Assembly: GCA_026874595.1 (NCBI GenBank)
Contig: CM049310.1
Coordinates: forward strand, 17,026,058 to 17,090,057
Reading direction: 5' to 3'
DNA from: Sipunculus nudus
Lineage: Eukaryota > Annelida > Sipuncula > Golfingiida > Sipunculidae
DNA length: 64,000 nucleotides
Shown here: positions 12,733-25,208 of the stretch, piece after piece
Numbering within the stretch: the stretch's first letter is position 1
Layout: every line of letters starts with the position of its first letter
Position numbers and translations under genes: made by a program
Notes under the pieces: model-generated
What the model saw: only the letters and a program-made list of their open reading frames with translations
What the model was told of the DNA's origin: nothing
Database searches by the model: none

Positions 12733-13013
12733 GCACCCCCTGCCGGGGACCTCCGCTGTCGACGAGATTAACACAGCGCCCTCATTTTCACTTGAACGCG
12801 GAAATTGTATTCAGTAAATATTTCTCATTTGTCCTGCCAGATAGTTTTGTCCCATGAGTAAATAGTCACAAATAACTAGTGTCTGGTATACTGGTGTACT
12901 GGCAAGGTGAATATCGAATTTGTCTGTGTGGTTCCCACCTGCTTTACCAATCTTTATCTCCCGCCAAAGTACTTCTCCATTTTTAACACATGTCATCTGT
13001 TTGTTCATGGCCC
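12733..13013. repeat. Duplicated segment D, copy 2
   Basis: Partner of 11236-11510. It carries an additional short direct duplication (TACTGGTGTACTGG, about 12887-12900) where copy 1 has a shorter sequence, consistent with replication slippage after duplication. Confidence 0.75.
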
Positions 13014-14429
13014 GTGATCATAATAATCACAGCTTCCATCAGTGAAACCTGGAATAGAGGCGTTTTTAATATTTTTCATGGATCGTGTGGTTTCAAATTT
13101 TAAATCCACATTTCCTCGGTATGAAGGATTTCGTTACTTGTTTGGGTCTGGATAGTTATGGTCGGTAATTTTTTCCAACATGCCACTGTGGGTTAGCATT
13201 ACCGCCTCCAGACTACTCTTAAAATGCGTGCGGCAATCTACAAAGCAATTCCAGACTTAAATATTTGATTAGTTATATCAGATTGTCAAATATCCGCGTC
13301 GCGTCTTAACAAAGATACAACAACATCTGACGTGGGCTTGTTTTCTCCTACACGTAGATCATTAATTGTGAAATACGACAGCCGTGTCTTAGTCTGAACA
13401 AAAAGATGGCGGCACTTCAGCGCTTTTTTGCTCGAAATGAATCTCTTCCTGATAGGCACTGTAGGACGGCCGGGACAACTTGTCTCAACTATCAAACTTT
13501 AAAGTAAAAATTTGTTACATTTCAAGGGAAACATCTTATATTTATATTTCACAAGCGTACGCTTACAAAATATTGGTTATTCCGTTAATTCCTAACCACA
13601 AAAACACCCATGTTTGATATGTAATTTATTTTGAAAAATTCTAATCCAAAATATGTGAACGGATTACAGCATACTCTCTTCACTATATTTTCACCTACCC
13701 CGCTGGTGTATGTAGAAGACGCGGTGCATTGTGGGGTCCGATTGTGTTGCAATTAAACCGTAAACAACAGTCCAAATCAGCCAGGGTGCACGGAGATAAG
13801 AAACGAGAGTACTGCAAGAACAGTCCAAAGGCGGGAATCTATTCACGGAGAATGACGATTGGACGCGTGACGGTCGAGGACATGCCACAGCAACGTTCTT
13901 GGGTGACCACGTCGCAGAATTATAACAGGGCACATTTTAACATTATTGCAGGACATGCACATGATTCCGAGCACGAAGTCGAGAAGTAAAACGGTTTATC
14001 AACTACCAATTAACAAAACCTGTAGAGGTGGAGGGATCATTACATCTCTCCGTATTTATATATCTGCTCGTTTGCATTTTGTGATTTATTCAGTTCTTGA
14101 TGTATCGTCCCTGTCATTCTCCAGGTCCCGAGATAATCCAATAATGGTCAGAGTGTGGTACCATACCAACAATCTGGTCGAATTTCGTAATGCTCGTTTT
14201 CTCATTAATCAAATGAAATCGCCATTTTACACGGATTTAAATTATTTACTTTCTTTTCATTTTAATCCACTTTAATTTATCGAGACGTTTAACAGCTCAA
14301 GACGAATGAGCTCTCGCTCCGTTTCATTTCACGCAATTTTCAAATGGCTTGCCTGTGGACTGACGGTAAAAATCCGTACGGATTACAACAGGTGTCTATT
14401 TCCTTTACGTTTCTCTTTCAAAGTTTGAG
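13014..14429. other. Unique DNA with a GC-richer island, no gene seen
   Basis: 13690-13990 is GC-balanced and open on both strands for about 80 codons (plus 13729-13989, minus 13691-13933). Neither product resembles a known domain. Simultaneous openness on both strands suggests composition or a conserved non-coding element rather than an exon. The flanks are AT-rich. Confidence 0.3.
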
Positions 14430-14548
14430 TGGCTTCTGCGGCTCAGAGGTAGAGCACAGGACTCAAAGCTGGGAGATCGTGTGTTCGGATTTCAGCCGAG
14501 GCGGTGAGAGTTTTCACGGTCTGCCCCCACCAAGGGTGAGCGCTCTGT
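14430..14548 (+). mobile_element. tRNA-derived SINE, family S1, copy 1
   Basis: Begins GGCTTCTGCGGCTCAGAGG and has an A-box-like GGCTCAGAGGTAGAGC (14441-14456) and a B-box-like GTGTTCGGATTTC (14481-14493). These are the internal pol III promoter elements, spaced as in a tRNA gene. After the tRNA-like head follows a shared body (CGGTCTGCCCCCACCAAGG). A diverged inverted copy lies at 29494-29617 and a more distant relative at 39722-39845. The tail is not well defined here. It lacks a proper acceptor stem and cannot be a functional tRNA. Confidence 0.75.
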
Positions 14549-15752
14549 TAGCTTAATGGGGAGGCATCGACATGGAGATAAGACACACCAAGGGCGCACA
14601 GGAGTGGTACACGGAGCCTGGTTGACACCAGGATGACCGAGTAAAAGTCCCTGTCACGTAGTCGTAAACCGGAATGGAACTCTGCGGATGTAGATAGTAC
14701 AAATTTAAGCAAGTATTAAAAAATGGCAGGCAGTTACTTCACAAAAAAAAAATTAAAAAATTGTGGGGCTGATGAATAGGATTACTGGAGGGTGGGGGTG
14801 AATGTTCGATGCTGACAGCTGCATTATCCATGGGATGATTCAGGGGAAGAGGGCGACATTTTAACTTTACTTTTTATGGAGGCAATTAAAAAAAATTGTT
14901 GACGCTTTGTCAAAAGTCAGTGGTTGTTCTGATTCAGGGGACACGTTGGGCGGGAATGCATACATCAATGTGTTTAGATGAAAGGCTTTTAATTGTTAGT
15001 ATGCATGTCAATTGTCGACGACACATTTTCTCAGCAAACCGGGCATAAATAGGACAGATTTCCGCTTGTGCTGGATATCCAAACCGAAGTCTTGAAAGAA
15101 TTGATGAAACTTATTTTTGGAGGGGGATGTTTTCTTATATCCGCGTACCACGATAAGTCGGAGACAGTTTGTTACGTCATTATCGGCCTATATTTGACAG
15201 GCTGGGTGAAAAGAAAAACCCGTCTTTCCGAGAGATATCAGTGGAATCAGGTCTGTTCAAACCAGGATTGCTATGGTTAGCCCGGAGAAAACCCTTGGAT
15301 TAAGAGACGTGTCAACGTGTCAGTTCTGGAAAAGGAACCTTTTCGAAGAACCTGTGACACATGAGCCACGATTACTTGTGACCGTCACAAATCGCAGTAA
15401 ACAGGCGGCCGTGGCGGCTGTATGCGATGTTTTCTGACGACATTAATTCTACGACTATTGCAGAACATCGCAAAACCACCAGCGACTATATTCGGCTTGT
15501 TGTATTTTCTCGTACGACCAAAGTATTGAAAGTAGCCTTAAGACTATCATGCCTATATGGCCGATCGCTGGTCGCAGAAATACTTATACATGAGACTATG
15601 TCATAATATCGTAAGGCTGTCGCCGATAGTCTGTCACCGACACCTACGGCTATCTACTACTACCCATGACCACGCCAGCGAGTTTTTTTATTGTGCGGAA
15701 TCGAAACCTCTTCACGTAAGATATTACTCTTGTGACCAGTAGCCATTACCAA
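14549..15752. other. Unique or ancient repeat DNA, no gene seen
   Basis: 15400-15720 contains scattered imperfect inverted words (ACCAGCGACTAT near 15478; CGATCGCTGGTCGC near 15560), which may be the remains of a fold-back element. No clean ends were found. Confidence 0.3.
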
Positions 15753-15895
15753 AGACCTGCCTTGACTTAATTGCAGGTCACAGATTTGCCTTGACTATAC
15801 ACAGATGCAGGTTGAAGACCTGACTTGACTTAACAAGGTCGCAGGTCATAGACTTGCCTTGATTTACAACTATTACAGGTCGTATGTAATAGACC
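15753..15895. repeat. Degenerate minisatellite, about 29-41 bp unit
   Basis: The anchor AGACCTGCCTTGACTT recurs with variation at 15753, 15782, 15816 and 15850, and a partial AGACC at 15891. Each unit also carries GCAGGTC or a variant. The irregular period points to an old, decaying array. Confidence 0.7.
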
Positions 15896-18319
15896 CTGTC
15901 GTATCCCTAAGTGTGAATTGGCCTTCATGCAAGTCAAAATAAGGGTGCTTTTACACCCACAAAACAAATCAAATTTGTAAAACAACTAGCAATGGTTTGT
16001 AAAGTTATGGAAAGATAAACTTAAGGACATAAAATCTTACGAGCAAATGCTCTTTTTCAATATACACCGACCGAACATCATTTTGTCTAGGAACAATCTG
16101 GAATAAAAAGATACAGGGTTACGCATCAACGAATGCACGTAGCAGATGTGTTACAACTAAGTAGGTCGAGTTATTTATTTTGCTGTTTACATTATAAAAT
16201 AAGATCAAATAGATAAAAGCTTTCCACGTATGGACGTCACACGACATGTTTACATCTACAGACATCTTGGTATGCTATATATATATGCTCCAGGATATAC
16301 ATTGGTTGTTATTGCCATATATGGATATTCGACAACCCACTTTTATGGAAATATCGATTGGCGCGATCGCGGTTAACAGACAATGAGCTCAATCCACTCG
16401 GGGCCCCTTGTGTTCATGGACACAACAAGTTGTCCCGCCCACATTACCAGATTCACCCAAGTGAGTAACTATAATGCGGACTCCGCAAGCTCGCGTGGAC
16501 AGTATCAATTGTCACCTAAAACCATACGTGCCGGGTTAACAAACGCTGCGCTATTTTGGCAAATCTGAGACCACGAGGTAAGTGGCCTTAGCATCCCTTT
16601 TAGGTTGACTTCCCTGGAGTCGATGCATTAGAGTTATTGCCCGTAGTATAAACGAACTGACAGATACAGTTGGAGCGATTCGAGAGGGACCCGGTCTCCA
16701 TTTATTCTTCATCTTCCGAATGGATATCATTATTATGTAGACACCACAGACAAATCAATGTTTATTTCTTCCCTGGCACGGTGGAGATACAAGCCCATGA
16801 CGGTAAGTCTCCTTAAATATGTTTATGTGAATATGTTAAAACTGAATCCTAAACGGAAGTCTCTTTTACGACATGTCAGTCACCAGGGAAAATGATCTAT
16901 ATTGACCATTCTGATCAATATGTCTTGATAATTTTGAAATTATGCCTAATGTTGTTTTCATCTAATATTTCATGCATAATCTTAACTTATATAACCCACT
17001 TTGTACACTAACGGCGCAAACATTATTTCAAATTAACGGTATACCATATATCCCCCAGAAAAAGGATTAGAAAATTAACTTGTATTATAAAAGATGCGTA
17101 GTCTGAACCTACACGGATACCTCCGCCAATATCCTAATCCGTTTCTCCTAATTTCTTAGCACAGTGTCATTCCTGACCAATGCATTTCACGTGATCTGAT
17201 GTTCCTCGCTGTTACAAAGAAGTCGCCCTATGTCACAATGGTTAACAATCGTTTAGATAAAAATATATAATTACTTGCAAAATTTAATGTATTTATCCTT
17301 GGCTGTTACCTTTGTCAACAACACAATTTCATCAAACTGCGTTTAAAACTGCCATTTCGGGAAAGACGACATAATCGAAACGGCCTGAATTCTTCGGCTC
17401 ATGGATTGTTCTAGCGTATGTATGCTCCCAATTATTTGTAATAATAACACGAACTAGCGAGGCAATGTGAATATATTAATATATTATAATAATGATTTTT
17501 TACAAACACGTTATAAAAATATCATCATTTTTTCACGTTTTAGCATAATGAATTTTATGGTACTCGCGCTCCTGTTGTAATAACAGTATCCGAAAAGCAT
17601 CAGCCTACAAAACTAAAACCGTTGTCATGGTTAAGCATGATTTAAAACTTTTCAAACAATAGTTCATTAAAATCAAGGATTAAATGTCCCTAGTTCACAG
17701 TTAAACAATTAAGAGGAATTATTTCACTAACTTATTTTCTGCAACTAGAACTTTCCCCTAATGATATTAATGGGTTAGGGCCCCTTGTTGGTGACACATG
17801 CAACGAAAAAAAAGAGGAAAAGTTCAATTTCATACGCCTATATTATAAGAATCATAACGTTTCAGTATTTATCAAATAGACTGTTACCACTGCTTCTTGC
17901 TGTACCTACGCTTTCAGAGTGCGAATAACAGGCAATATAAATAAACGTTAATAGGCAATATAGGCAATATAATTAAAACACGCGCTGCAAATGCTGCCTA
18001 CATTCCAAAACACACAGTCACACAACACGCATGGTGGCCTCTTACGTTCGACCGTCTAGTTACACAAGCGTCAAGTCCAAGTTCGATTTGCTACGTGTGA
18101 TGGCCGTATGCCGCCGCTTGAATAGCAGACATGTGACTAAAATATCTCATGGTGATACCAGATAACTATTTTACCGGAGGAAATCCCAGATATCATTATA
18201 ATCGTCATCATTACTTTAACACGGAATGAACTGAAGCCGATTGTATATTGTTCCTAAAGGTATTTAAAAGTTTGCTTATACCATGCAGGTACTTACATGT
18301 ATGGTCTAGAAATTCTATT
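15896..18319. other. AT-rich unique DNA, no gene seen
   Basis: A small duplicated word AGGCAATATA occurs twice near 17952-17970. CGGTAAGT at 16800 matches a splice donor, but there is no supporting open frame or acceptor. Confidence 0.4.
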
Positions 18320-18512
18320 AGTATATAATATATACTATAGTGAAGTATAGTGTAGTATAACATGGTAAAATATATTTTCTAGTATAGTCTAGTATAGTAT
18401 GGTTGAGTATATTATAGTTTGGTATAGTATAGATTGTAGTGGTGTATTGTATAGTATGGTAGGATAGTATAGGTGAATAAAGTGTGTAGTATAGTGACGT
18501 ATAGTAAAGTAT
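18320..18512. repeat. Degenerate (AGTAT)n minisatellite
   Basis: About 190 bp dominated by AGTAT, TATAG and GTATAGT words with interruptions. The minus-strand open frame here is a repeat translation. Confidence 0.85.
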
Positions 18513-19627
18513 GCACACATGCAAATATACAAAAACGTACGCATTCAGACCTGTTCTTCCACATGCTATGGTATGGTTGGGGAATAAAAATAAATGCGTT
18601 CGTTCTTGAATCATTTTATAAAATCGAAAATATGTTTAGATTGTGATACTGGGACAGCAAATTTAGATTTGAAAATCAAATGTTTTCAGCTCTTCGTTTA
18701 AATGAAAACGTGCAGTTTCAGTACAATTCCAAATGCAATTACACATGACCAAAAGCCCGGTGTTTTGTTTTTCACATTCTGAATAATGGTGACGTCAAGG
18801 TGACGCAAGTCTGTCAAAAATCAGATAAAGAAAGGATTACGGATTAGTTTTACATTTCATGCCCCCCCCCCCACGGCAGTGTACGCAAACATCCTAGAAA
18901 ATACCATATGAAATGATGCCAAATTCTCTTTTCCATCCAGACTATTCGGGTTTGAACTGCAGTGTTAAAATTGTTGCGAGGAAACAGCTGAGACAGAGGT
19001 ATTCTTAAAAAATAGGACTAGATTTATTTCATTGCGTAATTATTGGCAGGAGATTGATTTCACGTAGAACAGCTGTGTCCTACTGGAAAAAAAAATAACA
19101 GTACAAGAAAAGATTGATAAAATTAGAAGCATCTTGTATCTTGCACTGTGATTATACCAGAAGGGATTATAGTCCTGCAAACGTGGTGTGGTTCTCATGA
19201 CAGGAAATACAGTCATCTTTAAACCATTTGTTTGCATGACATTTTACGCCAGCAGGAGATCTATCCACGAAGGAACAATAGCCTTAAAGACCTTGACAAA
19301 CAAACCAATTGACTAGATTATTTTTTTGTTTTTGTTTTTTTGGTCAGTTTTTCCTTTCTTCTGAGCGTGCTTGCGCTAGATCTCCAATACGGCTGATTTT
19401 TTTAAATAATGATCTATGGTTCGAACAATTTTTAAACGTGATTTTTCATCTTAACCTTATTTCCAAGGTCATTCATTTCATTATCCATATTGTCGCTCAG
19501 AAACTGGCTTCGTGGAGGTTCCTACATGATCACTCTGCGATTGCAAGCATTTCGTTTTGCATTGTTTTAAAGTGAAAATCACTCACAACCAAGTTCGCCT
19601 TTCAGGGTTTATAATGTTACGACCCTG
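18513..19627. other. Unique DNA, no gene seen
   Basis: Contains a poly-C run at 18862-18872. Frames up to 88 codons are present, including a phenylalanine-rich one at 19309-19575 that reads through T-runs. No domain is recognisable. Confidence 0.4.
18862..18872. repeat. Poly-C run
   Basis: Eleven consecutive C. Confidence 0.9.
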
Positions 19628-19709
19628 CAATAAGGATGATTGAATTTTCAAGACCCGCAGGTGCGGTACAATAAGGATGATTGAATTTTCAAGACCCGCA
19701 GGTGCGGTA
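19628..19709. repeat. Perfect 41-bp tandem duplication
   Basis: Two identical 41-bp units start CAATAAGGATGATTG at 19628 and 19669 with no mismatch. Identity over 41 bp implies a very recent duplication, allelic slippage or an assembly artefact. Confidence 0.9.
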
Positions 19710-21204
19710 CATAGTCAATTGGACCTGTTGCACCAGAAAATAAATGAGAGGAAGATAGAACTCCCGTACTCTCACGTGATCCTTAACCGATATCGTGTTA
19801 TGTAGGTTTACATAGTTTAGGTTAAGAAAGTTTTTTAAAATAATTGGAGCCGTTGCCTGCACAAAATATTATTTATAACATTGAATTTTTTAACATATTC
19901 CGGCTTATTTTCTGCAAATAAGTTACTTTTATTGCAACAGGCAAGGGAACATACATTAAGATTAATGAAGGCTTGCTGCATTCACATGTAAGTAAAATCA
20001 AACATTTCAACAGGACTTATTACACAGAATATACACGATAACTTTACACTGAGCTTGGGGAATTACTGTATATGTATTCCTTTGGTATAATACGAGGAGA
20101 AAGTTACCGATTGAAAACCACTACAAACCTAAAATTTAATTTGACTGGTGAATACCTTCAAAATGTACAATGATTAAAGCATAGCTTTGTCTAAGGCCTG
20201 GGAGAATTCTGATTAATCAAAATCAATAGATTTGTCATACATCGTACACACACGAAACAAAAAGTGAAATTATATGAAGGCGGTGCACTGACGGAATCTC
20301 TTGAGTCTCTGGTGCATTTCTGGCGGCTTATCATGTTTCAGGCACCAGTTGTTCTTCAGCGCCGGGATAATTCATAAGTCACTCTCTCATGGCGTGCCAG
20401 TGTTTCAAGTAATATAACACCACAGTTCTCCGTCTCACACATCGGCAGGGCCGGCGCTGGGAGGTAGCGCTGCTTCTCCATGTTTAATGATTACCAGTGG
20501 GGACAATAGCTGCGAGACTCGACGCGTTTGTGCTCTTTAATCAGCGTCGAAACGGAAACCGCCACTTAGAACTTTGTGAGTGATATATGAAACGCGTCGC
20601 AACTCCTCGGCCAGAAAATACCGTTGTGTCTTATCTGTGATTAAAAGACCTTCTAACGCCCCGGATTAACATTTGTAAACGGGGTTCAAATAACACTGAA
20701 GGCTTAATCAGTATTAGAATTCGGTCTATATCACGCTTCGCTGTAGCTGACTTGGTATTATGGATGGATTAGTACGTTATATTTCTCAAAGCTGAATTAA
20801 CGAGTGTGTATTAAAATGAAAATCGGATTGGATTATGTTGAGTAATACTAATACTCAGATATTAGGTTATATTTTCTCGGTAATATATTACACTTAAAAC
20901 ATCCATTTTTCTAAAAAACGATGACGTCCTAATAGATGCTCTTCAAGAATTTCATGTATTTTACAAAGTCCTGTATGAGCATAACCAAAATATATCACAT
21001 AAATGATGAATCTTAAAGGAAATGAATGGAACTGAAACGGCTTAGACATAGATAACATATCCACTCCATTTTGCCGTATCTGAGAAATCACGTGCTAAGT
21101 CATGTTTTCTCTCCTTTTGACACCCCATTATTCTGCTTCTTGTTATTGCTATTGAATTACGTTTATATAAATAGTGATCATCCTCAAGCCGCCTAAATTT
21201 TAGA

Positions 21205-21208
<4 letters not shown>
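19710..21208. other. Unique DNA with a GC-balanced island, no gene seen
   Basis: 20280-20710 is a complex, CpG-containing, non-repetitive island flanked by AT-rich DNA. It has no open frame of note and is a candidate conserved non-coding element. Confidence 0.3.

Positions 21209-21268
<60 letters not shown>
21209..21268. repeat. (AT)n microsatellite
   Basis: About 60 bp of uninterrupted AT dinucleotide. Confidence 0.95.
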
Positions 21269-21271
<3 letters not shown>

Positions 21272-21535
21272 GACTCTGAGAACTTCCTCCCCGAAGTTAA
21301 AGCATGATTAAAAACAGGCGTACGTCCTACATTCAAATTGTCCAACTAAGGTCTGAACTTTATCTGATGTCTCGTTGACACAAACGATAGTTTTTATTTT
21401 TCCTTATTGCTTCAGTTGCTTCAGTTCTCAGTATTGTTTATATATAATTATCATCTTGTTTTTGTCCGTTCAAAGAATTCAGCTATCTTGCAAACGGGTC
21501 AAAACATTTTCATAGGCACCATCCCCTACCAAAAT

Positions 21536-21905
21536 TCAGCAGTTTTGCAGCATATTTGAAGCAGTTTTTCAGAAGATAGCCAGAGCAGTATTTCCAGCAG
21601 ATCTGGAGCAGTTATTAAGCATAGTTACAGCATATGCTGTATATGTGCTCCAAGACCTATGGATTATATGCTGAAATGTATTTACCATGTAAATACCATG
21701 TATTGCGCAGCAGATTTTGAGCAGCGGTTTCAGCACAAAATATTTAAACTAGTGTACCAATGGAGCAGGCCTATTTGCATATCAGAAGCAGATATTGAGC
21801 AGTTCTTCAGCAGAACCTGAGCAGTATGCTCTCCTGGAGCAGATATGTGCTCTGCTGGAGCAGTGCTCTCCTACAGCAGTGCTCTCCTGAAGCAGTCATC
21901 TGTGC
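21536..21905. repeat. GAGCAG-rich degenerate repeat
   Basis: GCAG, GAGCAG and TGGAGCAG words recur about every 8-25 bp. They become denser towards the 3' end, where GTGCTCTCCT and CTGGAGCAG alternate between 21825 and 21890. The region cannot be read as a single open frame because several frames contain stops. It looks like an expanded and decaying short motif. Confidence 0.6.
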
Positions 21906-22283
21906 TGTCCTATATTTCATGATCTGCGTGCAGCTTGGTAAAATAAACGTATTTTTCTATAGTGGTATTTTTCTTGATCAATTTATAGGGTCCCATTAAA
22001 TGGAACGTTTAATTTTAAACACTAACATATCATGTTATTTAGTCATAAATAATTGTAGTGAGGAGATGCATAAGCAGATGACAGTGAAAATATGTAAAAA
22101 ACCTGCATATACTGCTATCGTAAATATCCGAGTATCTGTATAGATGACAATTATAATTTGTACAGATTTTATTAATTAATCAAAACTGCACATGGTATAA
22201 GCTGTTAGGGAACCTCATATCAACAGGTCACGTAGTCGTGACGAGCATAAATTTGGTTATGGAGATAAAAAAAAATCAGATTC

Positions 22284-23065
22284 TGTAACACCAGGCAGCG
22301 TGAAATGTCTAGGGGAATGTATTAAGAAATCAGTGTTTTTTTTTGTGAACAAATAATTATTATTTATTCTTAAAACAATCCTTAAATTACAATACACTAA
22401 ATCAATACAATTACACAGTATAACAACAGTACAACAGCAAATCAGTATAATAAATAAAGTGTACAGTACCTGGAAACCCCCCGTCACAGCGACAACAAGT
22501 CCTTTAAAACGTATAATCCAGATGAACAGTTCACATAAATCTTCCCAGAGAATAAAAGTCCAATTCAGTCTCAAAATCAATCTTTTGTAATCCAGAAGTG
22601 AAGTTCTTGTTATAATCCCGAAAGCAAACAAGAGACAGGCCACACTAAATCTGCATAGAGTTCGTAGAATCCCGGACACTACTGCAATTATCGGATAGGT
22701 CCAAAACTGACTCACACTCTTCCGTGTCCGCTGGAATATTTCTCTCTCCTCCTCGCGGCTCTAAAACACAGCCCCTATTTATAACTTTTCATCCGAAAAT
22801 TCTAAAAACTTCTATTTCACGAAAAATCACAAAGAACCCATCAATACATAATACACACGCCCAAAGAACATTACAAGACGCGCTACCAGCCCAGTAAGTT
22901 CCAGATTAGTATGTGCGCTGTGTTTCTACACTCCGCGATATTTCAGCAGGTGCGGTTATTTAAAGCAGCGCACAGGATTTGCGCTTGACACGAAACTGAA
23001 TGCCTACAGACACATGTACCACCGTAAAAGAGACACCTTTAACACAAGCATACTAAGTTGTTACA
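22284..23065 (-). mobile_element. Probable solo LTR, 782 bp
   Basis: In plus orientation the segment starts TGTAACA (22284-22290) and ends TGTTACA (23059-23065), a perfect 7-bp terminal inverted repeat with TG...CA ends. Read on the minus strand it has a TATA-type box TATAAATAGGGG (about 22772-22783). About 420 bases further on there are AATAAA signals (about 22354-22364), and then the terminal TGTTACA. That is U3, R and U5 order. No primer binding site, polypurine tract, gag or pol lies next to either end, so it is a solo LTR or an isolated fragment. A 5-bp target duplication is not evident (GATTC against TTATT), which lowers confidence. A 152-codon minus-strand frame (22257-22715) crosses the LTR edge and is hydrophobic and T-rich. 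I do not regard it as a gene. Confidence 0.55.
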
Positions 23066-24141
23066 TTATTTATGCATGTTTTCAATGAATATCACGCTTT
23101 TCTCAACAAAAATTGCTCCACTGTCCACTAACACTTAGATTCACGTTTTTCAACATTTTCCAATATCGCACATTTGAGACGACATTTCTATATCACAGCA
23201 GTATGTACACGGATGACGGAAAAATACAACGGAAATGAGTATCATTCACTTTCCTTAAAAAACAACATCGAGATGGATATGTTAAAATGCATGCACAACG
23301 TGTCTTTCGAGTGTTTCGTATTGGTAACAATAACGTTATCTCCGAAGAATAGGTTTCTTATATCTATGAGAATAAACAAAATAGTTATAGACAGACATCT
23401 GTGCAAATCTTGACAGCCACGTCTCAAGCCGTGACAACTCCACTCAGTTGGCCATAATAATTGGGTGGTAAGCCTAATTGAGTCGTGATACAAGCAATAT
23501 CGAGGAATGCAACGCAGTGGTATTCCATCATGTTGCCTAATCTTAAAATTAGGCTGCGAATGATGAATTTAAAGAAAACATGAGAACTCACAGCCCAAAC
23601 TCAAACCCCGTCTTTGTGGTAACGAGTCATTTACTGTATCGCGTACAAGTTGGCTGCGTCCACTGACCCGTGCGAGCCATGTCTGTATTAATTCGGTCAG
23701 AATTCAACAAAAATGCGGAGGAGTTTACCATTATGCTGAGTTAAATTGGAACCTCTCGCTCATGTTTGGCGTTGTTACAAAGTATACTTAAATGCTCACA
23801 ATAAGTTTGGTTTTTGTAAACTGACAGTGTACCTGAGGCCTTGTCAGAAAAGACGAAAATATTTGCATCCTCATAGAGCCTTACAGTGCGTTCCTGGCTG
23901 AAGGATGTAACGGCCCTCTTACAGCCAGTAGGCTGGTTGTATACTCTCTAATGTCAGAGGGCTGGAATGGCTTGGATTGCAGCGACCTTGCTTCATTAGG
24001 CCTCCTGGCATGTTATATCATGTCTGTTTTTTTTAACAGATGCGCATTTGATGGGGCATAACTCAATCAAATCCATCAAAGGCCAATCATACTATCGTTA
24101 CAAAAAGACAGTACACATAAATCAAAATTGTTCTCATGCCT
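23066..24141. other. Unique DNA, no gene seen
   Basis: No terminal repeats, arrays or coding structure were noticed. Frames reach at most 83 codons and are unrecognised. Confidence 0.4.
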
Positions 24142-24345
24142 TATAAACAAGAGCCCACGAATATGAAACTCGTCATATTTACAAGCCTTTATATGAATTG
24201 TAAGATTCTCATTATCATCCAAAATCTATTAAAAGCAACAGATTTGTTTTACCCCCGCGCAGACGGGCCGCACACCAGCCACTTCAGTGGTCCAACCGGC
24301 TTGTTAAAAATCAATCAGATTGCACGCTGGGGGGGGGGGGGGGGG
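24142..24345 (-). mobile_element. Possible inverted terminus of a hairpin-ended element
   Basis: AAACAAGAGCCCACGA at 24146 resembles the reverse complement of the CTTGTTT ends of the A-type elements (55855 and 26096 regions). A GGGGCATAACTCAATC word, also of the style seen in such repeats, lies just upstream. The element cannot be delimited, and it ends at a poly-G run (24329-24345). Confidence 0.25.
24329..24345. repeat. Poly-G run
   Basis: Seventeen consecutive G. Confidence 0.95.
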
Positions 24346-25208
24346 ATGGGGCTCGCTGAAACAAGGTCTCTGCCCAATGGGGAGACCTTTTCCTCTTGAA
24401 GATGCTGTGGAAACAATGAAATACAAGCATAAATAGTTTTATTCATTTGTGTAATATGAGTCAATCTGTTAGACTTTTACATGGTCAATTCAATAATCAT
24501 AAACAAAATATACATTGAAGATGTACATAAATGACATATGGCTGCAATATAATAATTTAATGTTTTTATGCTTTTAAAGTTTGTAATATCAGGGTTATAC
24601 ATGATGAACACTCGGAATGTTTCTTGTTTTATGTAATAAAATGAATAACATGTTTGAAACGTAAGCCTGCAAATCAAATTTATTCCTGATGTCATATTTC
24701 CCGAATACTTTGCATCTCGAGAGACTAGAGAAAACCAAACAAAAGAAAAGAAGAAGAGAAAAACAGAAAAGTCATGCACTTCCATAAAAGAATCTTGTTC
24801 ACCTGTGCGTCTGCTTTGGTTTACTTTCAAGTCACAACTTCGTCTACATGTATTTTTTACTTTTACAAAACCGCACACTTTCCTTCCAACAACTTTTATA
24901 AAACAATGAGATTCAGCCATCTTGAGATGTTTTTGTTTTTGATCTTCCTTTTAGGATGTTTTAAGTTTTGTTATTGTACTATCAAAAAGAATAATTGGTT
25001 AAACATATACATTTATTCCACTGTATATTCCACTGTATCAGATTTAATCTTCACAGGGTAATTATTACCGGTAAAATGGTCCCCTCGAACATCATTAACT
25101 TGTTCCGTATTCTTAGTCAGAGTTTTAAGATCGATAGATACTGAATTCAGGAAAAGGTAAAGCCGAAGTTCCAGGTGTTACCTAAAACTCAATGCTTACC
25201 CATTTTTT
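24346..25208. other. AT-rich unique DNA, no gene seen
   Basis: A minus-strand frame of 147 codons (24477-24920) has Lys-, Phe- and Cys-rich, low-complexity content. No domain or signal is recognised, and an overlapping frame is open on the other strand. Confidence 0.35.

Noticed and set aside
15557-15742. Possible CRISPR-like or fold-back array near 15.4-15.9 kb
   Set aside because: Units at 15753 on have irregular spacing and drift, with no constant repeat and spacer structure; the host is clearly eukaryotic.
16800-16806. Splice donor match CGGTAAGT
   Set aside because: One short match is expected by chance; no acceptor or open exon accompanies it.
22257-22715. 152-codon minus-strand frame, the longest in the window
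   Set aside because: It crosses the terminal TGTAACA of the LTR candidate, is hydrophobic through T-rich DNA and has no recognisable domain.
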